From NCBI GenBank assembly GCA_023431055.1, contig JAEYXX010000083.1, forward strand, positions 1 through 5,682: a stretch of 5,682 nt of DNA, given 5' to 3'. The notes under the pieces are model-generated. The model searched no databases. It saw nothing but the letters and a program-made list of their open reading frames with translations, and was not told the origin of the DNA. The number at the start of each line of letters is the position of its first letter. Position 1 is the first letter of the stretch. Below are positions 1 to 5,620 of the stretch, in pieces. The position numbers were made by a program, and so were the translations under genes. Origin of the DNA: Pseudomonadota bacterium. GTDB lineage: Bacteria > Pseudomonadota > Gammaproteobacteria > Pseudomonadales > Pseudomonadaceae.

Positions 1-354
1 GGCGATCTGATCAACGCTGAAATTTTCCAAGCTGGTCAACTGGTGGATGTCACCGGTCAGTCCAAAGGTAAAGGCTTCGCCGGTACCATCAAGCGTTGGA
101 ACTTCCGCGGCCAGGACAACACTCACGGTAACTCCGTTTCTCACCGTGTACCGGGTTCCATTGGTCAGTGCCAGACCCCGGGTCGTGTATTCAAGGGCAA
201 AAAGATGTCCGGTCATATGGGCGCTGAGCGCGTGACCGTACAGTCCCTGGAAGTCGTTCGCGTAGACGCCGAGCGTAACCTGCTGCTGGTCAAGGGTGCC
301 GTTCCGGGCGCTACTGGCGGCGACGTTATCGTTCGTCCGGCTGTCAAGGCGTAA
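1..354 (+). CDS. rplC: 50S ribosomal protein L3, C-terminal part (5' end outside window)
   Basis: The frame is open from the first base and gives 117 residues before TAA at 352-354. By comparison with E. coli L3 (209 residues) about 92 N-terminal residues lie upstream. An internal GTG at position 43 is not the start. L3 is a primary 23S rRNA binder that helps start 50S assembly and sends a long loop towards the peptidyl-transferase centre. That loop is visible here as KGKGFAGT (fragment residues 22-29), RWNF (32-35) and HRVPGSIGQ (48-56). The Gln before TPG (fragment residue 58, codon 172-174) matches E. coli Gln150, which PrmB methylates. The residue before it is Cys, where E. coli has Asn. 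The C-terminus ([10 protein letters not shown], then VRPAVKA) is nearly the same as in E. coli. rplD follows after 14 bases. Confidence 0.98.
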   Translation, partial: GDLINAEIFQAGQLVDVTGQSKGKGFAGTIKRWNFRGQDNTHGNSVSHRVPGSIGQCQTPGRVFKGKKMSGHMGAERVTVQSLEVVRVDAERNLLLVKGAVPGATGGDVIVRPAVKA

Positions 355-368
355 GGGGAGAATCTGAG

Positions 369-971
369 ATGCAATTGAATGTAAATGGCGCTCAGGCGAT
401 CGAAGTGTCCGATGCGACCTTCGGTGGCGAGTTCAACGAGACCCTGGTTCACCAAGCAGTCGTGGCCTACATGGCTGGCGGCCGTCAGGGCACCAAAGGC
501 CAGAAGTCCCGTGCCGATGTCGCTGGTGGCGGTAAGCGCCCATGGCGTCAGAAGGGCACTGGTCGTGCTCGTGCCGGTACCACTCGTGGCCCGATCTGGC
601 GTGGCGGTGGTGTGACCTTCGCAGCGTCCACCCGTAACCATGATCAGAAGCTGAACAAGAAGATGTATCGCGCTGCGATCCGTTCGATTCTTGCTGAGCT
701 GGTGCGTAGCGATCGTCTGGTAGTGGTTGAAGACTTCGCTGTCGAAGCTCCGAAAACCAAGGCTCTGCTGAGCAAGCTGAATGGCCTGGGTCTGAACGAT
801 GTGCTGATCGTATCCGATGCGGTCGATCAGAACCTGTACCTGGCTGCCCGCAACCTGCCGCACGTCGACGTACGTGACGTCCAGGGTTCCGATCCGGTCA
901 GCCTGATCGCGTACGAAAAAGTGCTGGTCACTGTTTCGGCCGTGAAGAAATTCGAGGAGCTGCTGGGATGA
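369..971 (+). CDS. rplD: 50S ribosomal protein L4
   Basis: This gene encodes 200 residues, matching the family length (E. coli 201). L4 binds 23S rRNA domain I early in 50S assembly, and its long internal loop forms part of the exit-tunnel constriction with L22. The loop region is clear: [18 protein letters not shown] at residues 53-70 and PIWRGGG at 75-81. Lys62 corresponds to E. coli Lys63, a site of macrolide-resistance substitutions. The globular C-terminal part carries NKKMYR (96-101), EAPKTK (126-131), LAARNL (158-163) and DPVSLIA (175-181). The ATG lies 8 bases after GGGGAG (355-360). In E. coli, L4 also represses its own operon through the S10 leader; that leader is outside this window, and published work found the P. 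aeruginosa leader lacks the features needed. Residues 86-91 (ASTRNH) differ from the E. coli ARPQDH. Confidence 0.99.
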   Translation: MQLNVNGAQAIEVSDATFGGEFNETLVHQAVVAYMAGGRQGTKGQKSRADVAGGGKRPWRQKGTGRARAGTTRGPIWRGGGVTFAASTRNHDQKLNKKMYRAAIRSILAELVRSDRLVVVEDFAVEAPKTKALLSKLNGLGLNDVLIVSDAVDQNLYLAARNLPHVDVRDVQGSDPVSLIAYEKVLVTVSAVKKFEELLG

Positions 972-1267
972 ACCAGGAACGCGTATTCAAAGTGCTGCTT
1001 GGCCCGCACATCTCCGAGAAGGCCACGGTTCTGGCTGACAAGCAAGGTCAGTTCGTTTTCAAAGTCGCTACCGATGCGACCAAGCTGGAAATCAAGAAGG
1101 CCGTCGAAAGCCTGTTCAGCGTGAAGGTTGAGCGCGTGACTACCCAGAATGTTCTGGGCAAGAGCAAGCGCACCGCTCGCGGTCTGGGCAAGCGTAACGA
1201 CTGGAAGAAGGCAGTTATCTCCCTTCAGCCGGGCCAAGATCTCGATTTCACCAGCAGTGCTGAGTAA
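968..1267 (+). CDS. rplW: 50S ribosomal protein L23
   Basis: The product has 99 residues (E. coli 100). L23 binds 23S rRNA at the tunnel exit and is the main docking site for trigger factor and SRP. The N-terminal HISEK motif (residues 14-18) contains Glu17, equivalent to E. coli Glu18, the trigger-factor contact. [15 protein letters not shown] (36-50) and the C-terminal DWKKAVISL (78-86) with GQDLDF (89-94) are family hallmarks. The start ATG overlaps the rplD stop as ATGA (968-971), and a GAGGAG (954-959) inside rplD sits 8 bases upstream, so translation is probably coupled to L4. The gene ends in TAA followed directly by the rplB ribosome binding site. Confidence 0.99.
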   Translation: MNQERVFKVLLGPHISEKATVLADKQGQFVFKVATDATKLEIKKAVESLFSVKVERVTTQNVLGKSKRTARGLGKRNDWKKAVISLQPGQDLDFTSSAE

Positions 1268-1281
1268 GGAAGGGGTGCATC

Positions 1282-2106
1282 ATGGCAATCGTTAAATGCA
1301 AACCGACTTCCGCTGGCCGCCGTTTTGTGGTCAAGGTGGTCAATCAGGAGCTGCACAAAGGCGCTCCGTACGCTCCGCTGCTCGAGAAGAAGTCGAAGTC
1401 CGGTGGTCGTAACAACAACGGCCGTATCACCACGCGTCATATCGGTGGTGGCCACAAGCAGCATTACCGTCTGGTCGACTTCCGTCGCAACGACAAGGAT
1501 GGCATCCCTGCCACCGTCGAGCGCGTGGAATACGATCCGAACCGTACTGCTCACATCGCTCTGCTGAAGTATGCCGACGGTGAGCGTCGCTACATCATCG
1601 CCCCGAAAGGCGTTGTAGCTGGCGATCAGCTGGTAGCCGGCAACATGGCGCCGATCAAGCCGGGCAACAGCCTGCAGTTGCGCAACATTCCGGTGGGTTC
1701 GACCGTTCACGGTATCGAACTGAAGCCGGGCAAAGGCGCGCAGATCGCTCGTTCCGCTGGTGCTTCCGCTCAGCTGGTGGCGCGTGAAGGTGCTTATGTG
1801 ACTCTGCGTCTGCGCTCCGGTGAAATGCGCAAAGTCCTGGCTGAGTGCCGCGCGACCTTGGGCGAAGTCTCGAACTCCGAGCACAGCCTGCGTTCGCTGG
1901 GTAAGGCTGGTGCCAAGCGCTGGCGTGGCGTTCGTCCGACCGTTCGTGGTGTTGCCATGAACCCGGTTGATCACCCGCACGGTGGTGGTGAAGGTCGTAC
2001 CTCCGGTGGTCGTCATCCGGTGTCGCCATGGGGCTTCCCGACCAAGGGCGCGAAGACCCGTGCTAACAAGCGCACCGACAACATGATCGTCCGTCGTCGC
2101 AAGTAA
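1282..2106 (+). CDS. rplB: 50S ribosomal protein L2
   Basis: The product has 274 residues (E. coli 273; there is one extra residue near 71, RRNDKDGIP). L2 is a primary 23S rRNA binder at the intersubunit bridge, required for subunit association and for full peptidyl-transferase activity. Visible landmarks are [20 protein letters not shown] (residues 40-59) in the N-terminal extension, the OB-like domain around 80-130, and the SH3-like domain with IPVGSTVH (136-143), ARSAG (156-160) and [11 protein letters not shown] (175-185). The C-terminal tail has [13 protein letters not shown] (227-239). His231 matches the E. coli His implicated in catalysis (His229 in mature numbering). The ATG follows GGAAGGGG (1268-1275), which begins directly after the rplW stop codon. 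The end [11 protein letters not shown] is typical. No anomaly is seen. Confidence 0.99.
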   Translation: MAIVKCKPTSAGRRFVVKVVNQELHKGAPYAPLLEKKSKSGGRNNNGRITTRHIGGGHKQHYRLVDFRRNDKDGIPATVERVEYDPNRTAHIALLKYADGERRYIIAPKGVVAGDQLVAGNMAPIKPGNSLQLRNIPVGSTVHGIELKPGKGAQIARSAGASAQLVAREGAYVTLRLRSGEMRKVLAECRATLGEVSNSEHSLRSLGKAGAKRWRGVRPTVRGVAMNPVDHPHGGGEGRTSGGRHPVSPWGFPTKGAKTRANKRTDNMIVRRRK

Positions 2107-2109
2107 ATA

Positions 2110-2115
2110 GAGGGA
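2110..2115 (+). promoter_or_regulatory. Shine-Dalgarno sequence supporting the rpsS GTG start
   Basis: GAGGGA lies 7 bases before the GTG at 2123. No ATG in the rpsS frame gives the conserved N-terminus PRSLKKGP, so spacing and homology together support initiation at GTG. Confidence 0.85.
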
Positions 2116-2122
2116 TACGACA

Positions 2123-2398
2123 GTGCCACGTTCTCTGAAAAAAGGTCCTTTTATCGATCTTCACCTACTGAAGAAGGTCGAAGCGGCGGTGGAAAAGAAC
2201 GATCGCAAGCCGGTTAAAACCTGGTCGCGTCGTTCCATGATCCTGCCGCAGATGGTCGGTCTGACCATCGCTGTGCATAACGGTCGTCAGCATGTCCCGG
2301 TTCTCGTGAACGAAGACATGGTCGGCCACAAACTGGGCGAATTTGCCGGCACCCGTACCTATCGTGGTCACGTTGCCGACAAGAAAGGCAAGCGTTAA
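2123..2398 (+). CDS. rpsS: 30S ribosomal protein S19 (GTG start)
   Basis: The product has 91 residues (E. coli 92), starting PRSLKKGPF immediately after the initiator exactly as in other S19 proteins, which fixes the unusual GTG start at 2123. S19 binds the 3' major domain of 16S rRNA in the 30S head next to S13, near the A and P sites and the bridge to L5. Landmarks are TWSRRS (33-38), [15 protein letters not shown] (46-60) and the signature [11 protein letters not shown] (68-78), where Gly76 replaces the Pro of E. coli. The Lys/Arg-rich C-terminal tail is intact. The early codons include a CTA leucine codon that is rare among these genes. The ribosome binding site is GAGGGA at 2110-2115, 7 bases before GTG. 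Confidence 0.98.
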
Positions 2399-2402
2399 GG
2401 GG
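2397..2402 (+). promoter_or_regulatory. Shine-Dalgarno sequence of rplV, overlapping the rpsS stop
   Basis: AAGGGG uses the last two bases of the rpsS TAA codon and sits 7 bases before ATG 2410. It would be only 1 base from the alternative TTG at 2404, which rules that start out on spacing grounds. Confidence 0.85.
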
Positions 2403-2409
2403 TTTGGAA

Positions 2410-2742
2410 ATGGAAGTAGCCGCTAAGTTGTCGGGCGCTCGCATCTCCGCCCAGAAAGCTCGCCTGGTCGCCGACCAGATCCGCGGGAAGAAGGTGGGCG
2501 AAGCGCTCAACCTGCTGGCTTTCAGCAGCAAGAAAGCCGCCGAGATCATGAAGAAAGTGCTGGAGTCGGCCGTTGCCAACGCCGAGCACAACGAAGGTGC
2601 AGACGTTGATGACCTGAAGGTCAGCACCGTTTTCGTCAACGAAGGGCGTTCGCTTAAGCGCATCATGCCGCGTGCCAAAGGCCGTGCTGATCGCATCGTC
2701 AAGCGGTCTTGCCATATCACTGTCAAGGTTGCGGACAAGTAA
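2410..2742 (+). CDS. rplV: 50S ribosomal protein L22
   Basis: The product has 110 residues, the usual length, beginning MEVAAK as in E. coli. A TTG two codons upstream (2404) is in frame but lies one base after the Shine-Dalgarno AAGGGG, so the ATG at 2410 is chosen. L22 binds several 23S rRNA domains, and its extended beta-hairpin lines the exit tunnel opposite L4. The globular part shows [19 protein letters not shown] (11-29) and [13 protein letters not shown] (49-61). The hairpin is near 80-100 with [14 protein letters not shown] (83-96). Residues 82-84 (Leu-Lys-Arg) align with the E. coli Met-Lys-Arg triplet whose deletion gives macrolide resistance, and the hairpin tip is where E. coli SecM arrest mutations map. 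The sequence looks wild type, with no deletion. Confidence 0.99.
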
Positions 2743-2743
2743 C

Positions 2744-2747
2744 GGAG
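2744..2747 (+). promoter_or_regulatory. Shine-Dalgarno sequence that fixes the rpsC start
   Basis: GGAG lies 8 bases before ATG 2756. The rpsC frame is open for another 28 codons upstream inside rplV, but the earlier ATG at 2672 would add residues with no counterpart in S3, so this site and the MGQKVHP start decide the call. Confidence 0.85.
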
Positions 2748-2755
2748 TCGATCAG

Positions 2756-3442
2756 ATGGGTCAGAAAGTACATCCCGTTGGCATCCGCCTGGGAATCGTC
2801 AAGGATCACACTTCGGTCTGGTACGCAGATGGTCGCAATTACGCCGACTACCTGAACGCCGACCTGAAGGTTCGTGCATACCTGCAAGACAAACTAAAAA
2901 GCGCGTCCGTTAGCCGTATCGACATCGCTCGTCCGGCTCAAACCGCACGCATCACCATCCACACCGCTCGTCCCGGCATCGTGATCGGCAAGAAAGGTGA
3001 AGATGTTGAGAAGCTGCGTCAGGACCTGACCAAGCAAATGGGTGTGCCGGTGCACATCAACATCGAAGAGATCCGCAAGCCGGAGCTCGACGGTATGCTG
3101 GTTGCGCAGAGCGTAGCTCAGCAGCTGGAGCGTCGCGTTATGTTCCGTCGCGCCATGAAGCGCGCTGTACAGAACGCCATGCGCATTGGTGCCAAAGGCA
3201 TCAAGATCCAGGTGAGCGGTCGTCTTGGCGGCGCTGAAATTGCCCGTACCGAGTGGTATCGCGAAGGTCGTGTGCCTCTGCACACCCTGCGTGCCGATAT
3301 CGATTACGCCACCTACGAAGCGCACACCACTTACGGTGTGATCGGCGTCAAGGTTTGGATCTTCAAGGGTGAGGTCATTGGTGGCCGCACTGAAGAGCTT
3401 AAGCCGCAAGCGCCCGCTCCTCGTAAAGCTGCTAAGAAATAA
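2756..3442 (+). CDS. rpsC: 30S ribosomal protein S3
   Basis: The product has 228 residues, starting [13 protein letters not shown] as in the family. The frame is open further upstream inside rplV, but homology and GGAG at 2744-2747 (8 bases away) select ATG 2756. S3 sits in the 30S head at the mRNA entry channel and, with S4, helps unwind incoming mRNA. The type II KH domain is clear at about residues 39-107, with the loop [14 protein letters not shown] (74-87; GKKG at 78-81). The C-terminal domain carries [12 protein letters not shown] (131-142), where Arg131, Arg132 and Lys135 match the E. coli mRNA-entry residues. [20 protein letters not shown] (154-173) follows. The tail after 210 is short, Pro/Ala/Lys-rich and variable, as expected. 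Confidence 0.99.
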   Translation: MGQKVHPVGIRLGIVKDHTSVWYADGRNYADYLNADLKVRAYLQDKLKSASVSRIDIARPAQTARITIHTARPGIVIGKKGEDVEKLRQDLTKQMGVPVHINIEEIRKPELDGMLVAQSVAQQLERRVMFRRAMKRAVQNAMRIGAKGIKIQVSGRLGGAEIARTEWYREGRVPLHTLRADIDYATYEAHTTYGVIGVKVWIFKGEVIGGRTEELKPQAPAPRKAAKK

Positions 3443-3454
3443 GGAGTACGCATC

Positions 3455-3868
3455 ATGTTGCAACCAAAGCGTACGAAGTTCCGCAAGCAGATGACCGGCC
3501 ACAACCGTGGTCTGGCTCAGCGCGGTAGCAAGGTCAGCTTCGGCGAATTTGCGCTGAAGTCTGTCGCCCGCGGTCGTCTCACCGCTCGTCAGATCGAGTC
3601 CGCTCGTCGTGCTCTGACCCGTCACGTTAAGCGTGGCGGCAAGATCTGGATCCGCGTCTTCCCGGACAAGCCGGTTACCAAGAAGCCTCTCGAAGTGCGT
3701 ATGGGTAAAGGTAAGGGTGGCGTTGAATACTGGGTAGCCCAGATCCAGCCAGGCAAGGTCCTGTACGAGATCGAAGGCGTATCCGAAGAGCTGGCGCGCG
3801 AGGCATTCGCCCTGGCTGCTGCAAAGCTGCCGCTCGCCACCACCTTTGTTAAGCGGACGGTGATGTGA
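3455..3868 (+). CDS. rplP: 50S ribosomal protein L16
   Basis: The product has 137 residues (E. coli 136), beginning [12 protein letters not shown]16 joins late in 50S assembly, organises the A-site and tRNA-accommodation region of 23S rRNA, and contacts elbows of A-site tRNA. Landmarks are NRGLAQRG (17-24), [14 protein letters not shown] (40-53), [16 protein letters not shown] (63-78), [14 protein letters not shown] (81-94) and [16 protein letters not shown] (111-126). Arg82 corresponds to E. coli Arg81, which the oxygenase RoxA/YcfD hydroxylates. The Shine-Dalgarno AAGGAG (3441-3446) includes two bases of the rpsC stop codon and is 8 bases from ATG. The gene ends ATGTGATG: its TGA shares one base with the rpmC ATG, so L16 and L29 translation is probably coupled. 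Confidence 0.99.
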   Translation: MLQPKRTKFRKQMTGHNRGLAQRGSKVSFGEFALKSVARGRLTARQIESARRALTRHVKRGGKIWIRVFPDKPVTKKPLEVRMGKGKGGVEYWVAQIQPGKVLYEIEGVSEELAREAFALAAAKLPLATTFVKRTVM

Positions 3869-4059
3869 TGAAAGCGACCGAACTTCGTGAAAAAAGCGCA
3901 CAACAGCTGAACGAGCAACTGCTCGAGCTGCTGCGCGACCAGTTCAATCTGCGTATGCAGAAGGCGACTGGCCAGCTGGGGCAGTCTCACCTGCTCTCGC
4001 AAGTGAAGCGCGACATCGCTCGCGTCAAGACTGTCCTCAGCCAGCAGGCAGGTAAGTGA
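3868..4059 (+). CDS. rpmC: 50S ribosomal protein L29
   Basis: The product has 63 residues, identical in length to E. coli L29 and beginning [14 protein letters not shown] one codon earlier (3865) is possible but would add a residue the family lacks. L29 is a small helical-hairpin protein beside L23 at the tunnel exit, contributing to the docking area for trigger factor and SRP. Two helices are evident: about residues 3-34 ([27 protein letters not shown]) and 40-58, containing [18 protein letters not shown]. The upstream Shine-Dalgarno is weak (GGACGG around 3855-3860), and the ATG shares one base with the rplP TGA, so initiation probably depends on ribosomes finishing rplP. A hairpin-forming sequence lies inside the gene at 3904-3930. 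Confidence 0.98.
   Translation: MKATELREKSAQQLNEQLLELLRDQFNLRMQKATGQLGQSHLLSQVKRDIARVKTVLSQQAGK
3904..3930 (+). other. Potential RNA hairpin inside rpmC
   Basis: CAGCT (3904-3908) can pair with AGCTG (3926-3930), and CGAGC (3912-3916) with GCTCG (3921-3925). This leaves a three-base GAA bulge on the 5' side and an AACT tetraloop, ten pairs in all. It begins 36 bases after the start of the rpmC ATG. The codons read QLNEQLLEL, so Leu/Gln/Glu codon repetition may be the whole explanation. No T-tract follows, so it is not a Rho-independent terminator. Function is unknown. Confidence 0.4.
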
Positions 4060-4061
4060 TC

Positions 4062-4328
4062 ATGGCCGAAGTTGAAAAAACAGTCCGTACGCTGACCGGT
4101 CGTGTTGTCAGCGACAAGATGGACAAGACCATCACCGTTCTGATCGAGCGTCGCGTCAAGCACCCGATCTACGGTAAATACGTCAAGCGTTCGACCAAAC
4201 TGCACGCTCACGACGAAAGCAACCAGTGCAAGATCGGCGACAAGGTTTCCATTCGCGAAACCCGTCCGCAGTCCAAGACCAAGTCCTGGGCTCTGGTTGA
4301 AGTCGTTGAACGCGCCGTTGACGTCTAA
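4062..4328 (+). CDS. rpsQ: 30S ribosomal protein S17
   Basis: The product has 88 residues beginning [21 protein letters not shown] two codons upstream (4056) overlaps the rpmC stop and is less likely on homology grounds. S17 is an OB-fold primary binder of the 16S rRNA 5' domain, acting early in 30S body assembly. Visible are [18 protein letters not shown] (18-35), [16 protein letters not shown] (37-52) and the signature segment [18 protein letters not shown] (59-76). Gln70 stands where the common signature has a branched aliphatic or Leu (E. coli RPLS). The gap from rpmC is only two bases and the Shine-Dalgarno is weak (AGGTAAG just before the rpmC stop), consistent with coupling to rpmC. 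In E. coli this is the last gene of the S10 operon. Confidence 0.98.
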   Translation: MAEVEKTVRTLTGRVVSDKMDKTITVLIERRVKHPIYGKYVKRSTKLHAHDESNQCKIGDKVSIRETRPQSKTKSWALVEVVERAVDV

Positions 4329-4351
4329 GGGCTAGGGGTCGGAGAAATTTT
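4329..4351 (+). other. S10/spc operon junction, 23 bases
   Basis: This is the longest spacer in the window. It contains TAGGGG and the rplN Shine-Dalgarno GGAGA (4341-4345), then a short T-rich run before ATG 4352. In E. coli the corresponding gap is much longer and carries the spc promoter. Here there is neither space for one nor a terminator-like hairpin. A TTGACG at 4318-4323 inside the end of rpsQ resembles a -35 box, but no good -10 box lies at 16-18 bases. Confidence 0.8.
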
Positions 4352-4720
4352 ATGATTCAGACTCAATCCATGCTCGATGTGGCTGACAACAGTGGTGCAC
4401 GTCGCGTTATGTGCATCAAGGTGCTGGGCGGCTCGCATCGTCGCTACGCCGGCATCGGCGACATCATCAAGGTCACCGTCAAGGAAGCAATTCCGCGCGG
4501 CAAAGTGAAGAAAGGTCAGGTCATGACCGCAGTGGTCGTTCGTACCCGTCACGGCGTTCGCCGTGCCGACGGTTCGATCATCCGCTTCGACGGCAACGCT
4601 GCTGTTCTGCTGAACAACAAGCAAGAGCCGATCGGTACCCGTATCTTCGGGCCAGTGACCCGTGAACTGCGTTCCGAGAAGTTCATGAAGATCGTCTCGC
4701 TCGCCCCTGAAGTGCTTTAA
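4352..4720 (+). CDS. rplN: 50S ribosomal protein L14
   Basis: The product has 122 residues, nearly universal for the family (E. coli 123). L14 is a beta-barrel protein on the intersubunit face of 50S, forming bridges with 16S rRNA, and is the binding site of the silencing factor RsfS. Landmarks are the start [20 protein letters not shown] (1-20), [18 protein letters not shown] (22-39), PRGKVKKG (48-55) and the family signature from [20 protein letters not shown] (60-79) through DGNAAVLL (80-87). [15 protein letters not shown] (93-107) near the end is also typical. GGAGA (4341-4345) provides the ribosome binding site. In E. coli this is the first gene of the spc operon; here it follows rpsQ so closely that a shared transcript is likely. 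TAAGGAG at its end forms the next gene's ribosome binding site. Confidence 0.99.
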   Translation: MIQTQSMLDVADNSGARRVMCIKVLGGSHRRYAGIGDIIKVTVKEAIPRGKVKKGQVMTAVVVRTRHGVRRADGSIIRFDGNAAVLLNNKQEPIGTRIFGPVTRELRSEKFMKIVSLAPEVL

Positions 4721-4731
4721 GGAGATCCGAC

Positions 4732-5046
4732 ATGCAAAAGATTCGTCGTGACGACGAGATCATCGTGATCGCCGGCAAAGACAAAGGTAAGCGCGGTAAG
4801 GTGCTCAAGGTTCTCGCTGACGACCGTCTGGTCGTCGGTGGCATCAACCTGGTCAAGCGTCATACCAAGCCGAACCCGATGTCGGGCGTTCAAGGCGGTA
4901 TCGTCGAGAAAGAAGCGCCACTGCACGCTTCCAACGTTGCCATCTTCAACAGCGAAACCAACAAGGCTGACCGCGTTGGTTTCAAAGTCGAAGACGGCAA
5001 GAAAATTCGTGTCTTCAAGTCCACCCAGAAGCCGGTTGGCGCTTGA
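4732..5046 (+). CDS. rplX: 50S ribosomal protein L24
   Basis: The product has 104 residues, as in E. coli. L24 is one of the two assembly-initiator proteins of the 50S subunit, binding the 5' end of 23S rRNA near the tunnel exit. The KOW motif occupies roughly residues 5-35, with [18 protein letters not shown] (7-24) its core. It is followed by [17 protein letters not shown] (33-49), [16 protein letters not shown] (55-70) and the C-terminal strand [10 protein letters not shown] (88-97). The Shine-Dalgarno is AAGGAG (4719-4724), fused to the rplN TAA and 7 bases from ATG. The gene ends in TGA, 19 bases before rplE. Confidence 0.99.
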   Translation: MQKIRRDDEIIVIAGKDKGKRGKVLKVLADDRLVVGGINLVKRHTKPNPMSGVQGGIVEKEAPLHASNVAIFNSETNKADRVGFKVEDGKKIRVFKSTQKPVGA

Positions 5047-5050
5047 GAAT

Positions 5051-5092
5051 CCGTAGGTAAATACCATGGCACGACTGAAAGAGATTTACCGG
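5051..5092 (+). promoter_or_regulatory. Candidate RNA hairpin over the rplE start (possible S8 target)
   Basis: GGTAAAT (5056-5062) is an exact reverse complement of ATTTACC (5084-5090). Two further pairs, CC (5051-5052) with GG (5091-5092), can form after a three-base bulge. The 5' arm contains most of the rplE Shine-Dalgarno (AGGT 5055-5058), and the ATG at 5066 lies in the 21-base loop, so the fold would restrict initiation. In E. coli the regulator S8 represses the spc operon by binding mRNA around this same rplE start. The functional link here is inferred from position only; the S8-specific core has not been recognised. Confidence 0.4.
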
Positions 5093-5605
5093 AAGGAAAT
5101 CGCGCCCAAGCTGAAGGAAGAACTGAAGCTGGCGAACGTGATGGAAGTTCCGCGCATCACCAAGATCACCCTGAACATGGGCCTGGGCGAAGCGATCGGT
5201 GACAAGAAAGTCATCGAGAACGCCGTTGCCGACCTCGAGAAGATCACTGGTCAGAAAGTCGTTGTGACTCATGCCCGCAAGTCGATCGCAGGTTTCAAGG
5301 TTCGTGAAGGTTGGCCGATTGGCGTCAAGGTCACTCTGCGTCGCGAGCGTATGTACGAGTTCCTGGATCGTCTGCTGTCCATCTCCCTGCCGCGCGTGCG
5401 TGACTTCCGCGGCCTGAATGCCAAGTCCTTCGATGGCCGTGGCAACTACAGCATGGGCGTGAAAGAGCAGATCATCTTCCCGGAAATCGATTACGACAAA
5501 ATCGATGCGCTGCGTGGTCTGGACATCACCCTGACTACCACTGCCCGTAACGATGATGAAGGCCGCGCTCTGCTGCGTGCTTTCAACTTCCCGTTCCGCA
5601 ACTGA
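5066..5605 (+). CDS. rplE: 50S ribosomal protein L5
   Basis: The product has 179 residues, the same as E. coli. L5 binds 5S rRNA with L18 and L25 and forms the central protuberance. Its loop touches the P-site tRNA and its surface bridges to S13/S19 in the 30S head. Landmarks are [16 protein letters not shown] (28-43), the signature [17 protein letters not shown] (57-73), the P-site loop [19 protein letters not shown] (74-92), LPRVRDFRG (108-116), [20 protein letters not shown] (121-140) and the end FNFPFRN. The start ATG is 7 bases after AGGT (5055-5058), and the first codons (GCA, CGA, ATT, CGG) are unlike the GCT/GCC, CGT/CGC and ATC preferred in the neighbouring genes. That fits either selection on the RNA fold described at 5051-5092 or a generally relaxed 5' end. 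Confidence 0.99.
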   Translation: MARLKEIYRKEIAPKLKEELKLANVMEVPRITKITLNMGLGEAIGDKKVIENAVADLEKITGQKVVVTHARKSIAGFKVREGWPIGVKVTLRRERMYEFLDRLLSISLPRVRDFRGLNAKSFDGRGNYSMGVKEQIIFPEIDYDKIDALRGLDITLTTTARNDDEGRALLRAFNFPFRN

Positions 5606-5620
5606 TCGGAGTCCTGGACA

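Noticed and set aside
213..863. A 216-codon - strand open frame over rplC/rplD, and a similar one at 5015-5665
   Set aside because: Both lie opposite conserved genes and have no recognisable domain. I saw no independent evidence of expression.
1225..2016. A 263-codon open frame on the - strand over rplB
   Set aside because: It is Thr/Gln/Arg-rich and low in complexity, as expected from the reverse complement of a basic, Gly-rich protein. It is a codon-bias shadow.
2093..2121. Five-pair hairpin GTCGT/ACGAC around the rpsS ribosome binding site
   Set aside because: Five pairs with a 19-base loop is weak and easily arises by chance. The arms cannot be extended.
2672..2755. N-terminal extension of rpsC by 28 codons into rplV
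   Set aside because: The added residues have no counterpart in S3, whereas MGQKVHP at 2756 is the family start and has its own Shine-Dalgarno.
2894..3901. A 335-codon open frame on the - strand across rpsC and rplP
   Set aside because: It is antisense to two conserved ribosomal-protein genes and resembles no protein I know. Genes with strong G/C third-position bias commonly produce long antisense open frames.
4318..4356. Sigma70 promoter made of TTGACG (4318) and TATGAT (4351)
   Set aside because: The spacer is 27 bases. The best hexamer at a plausible distance is AGAAAT (19 bases), matching the -10 consensus at only three of six positions.
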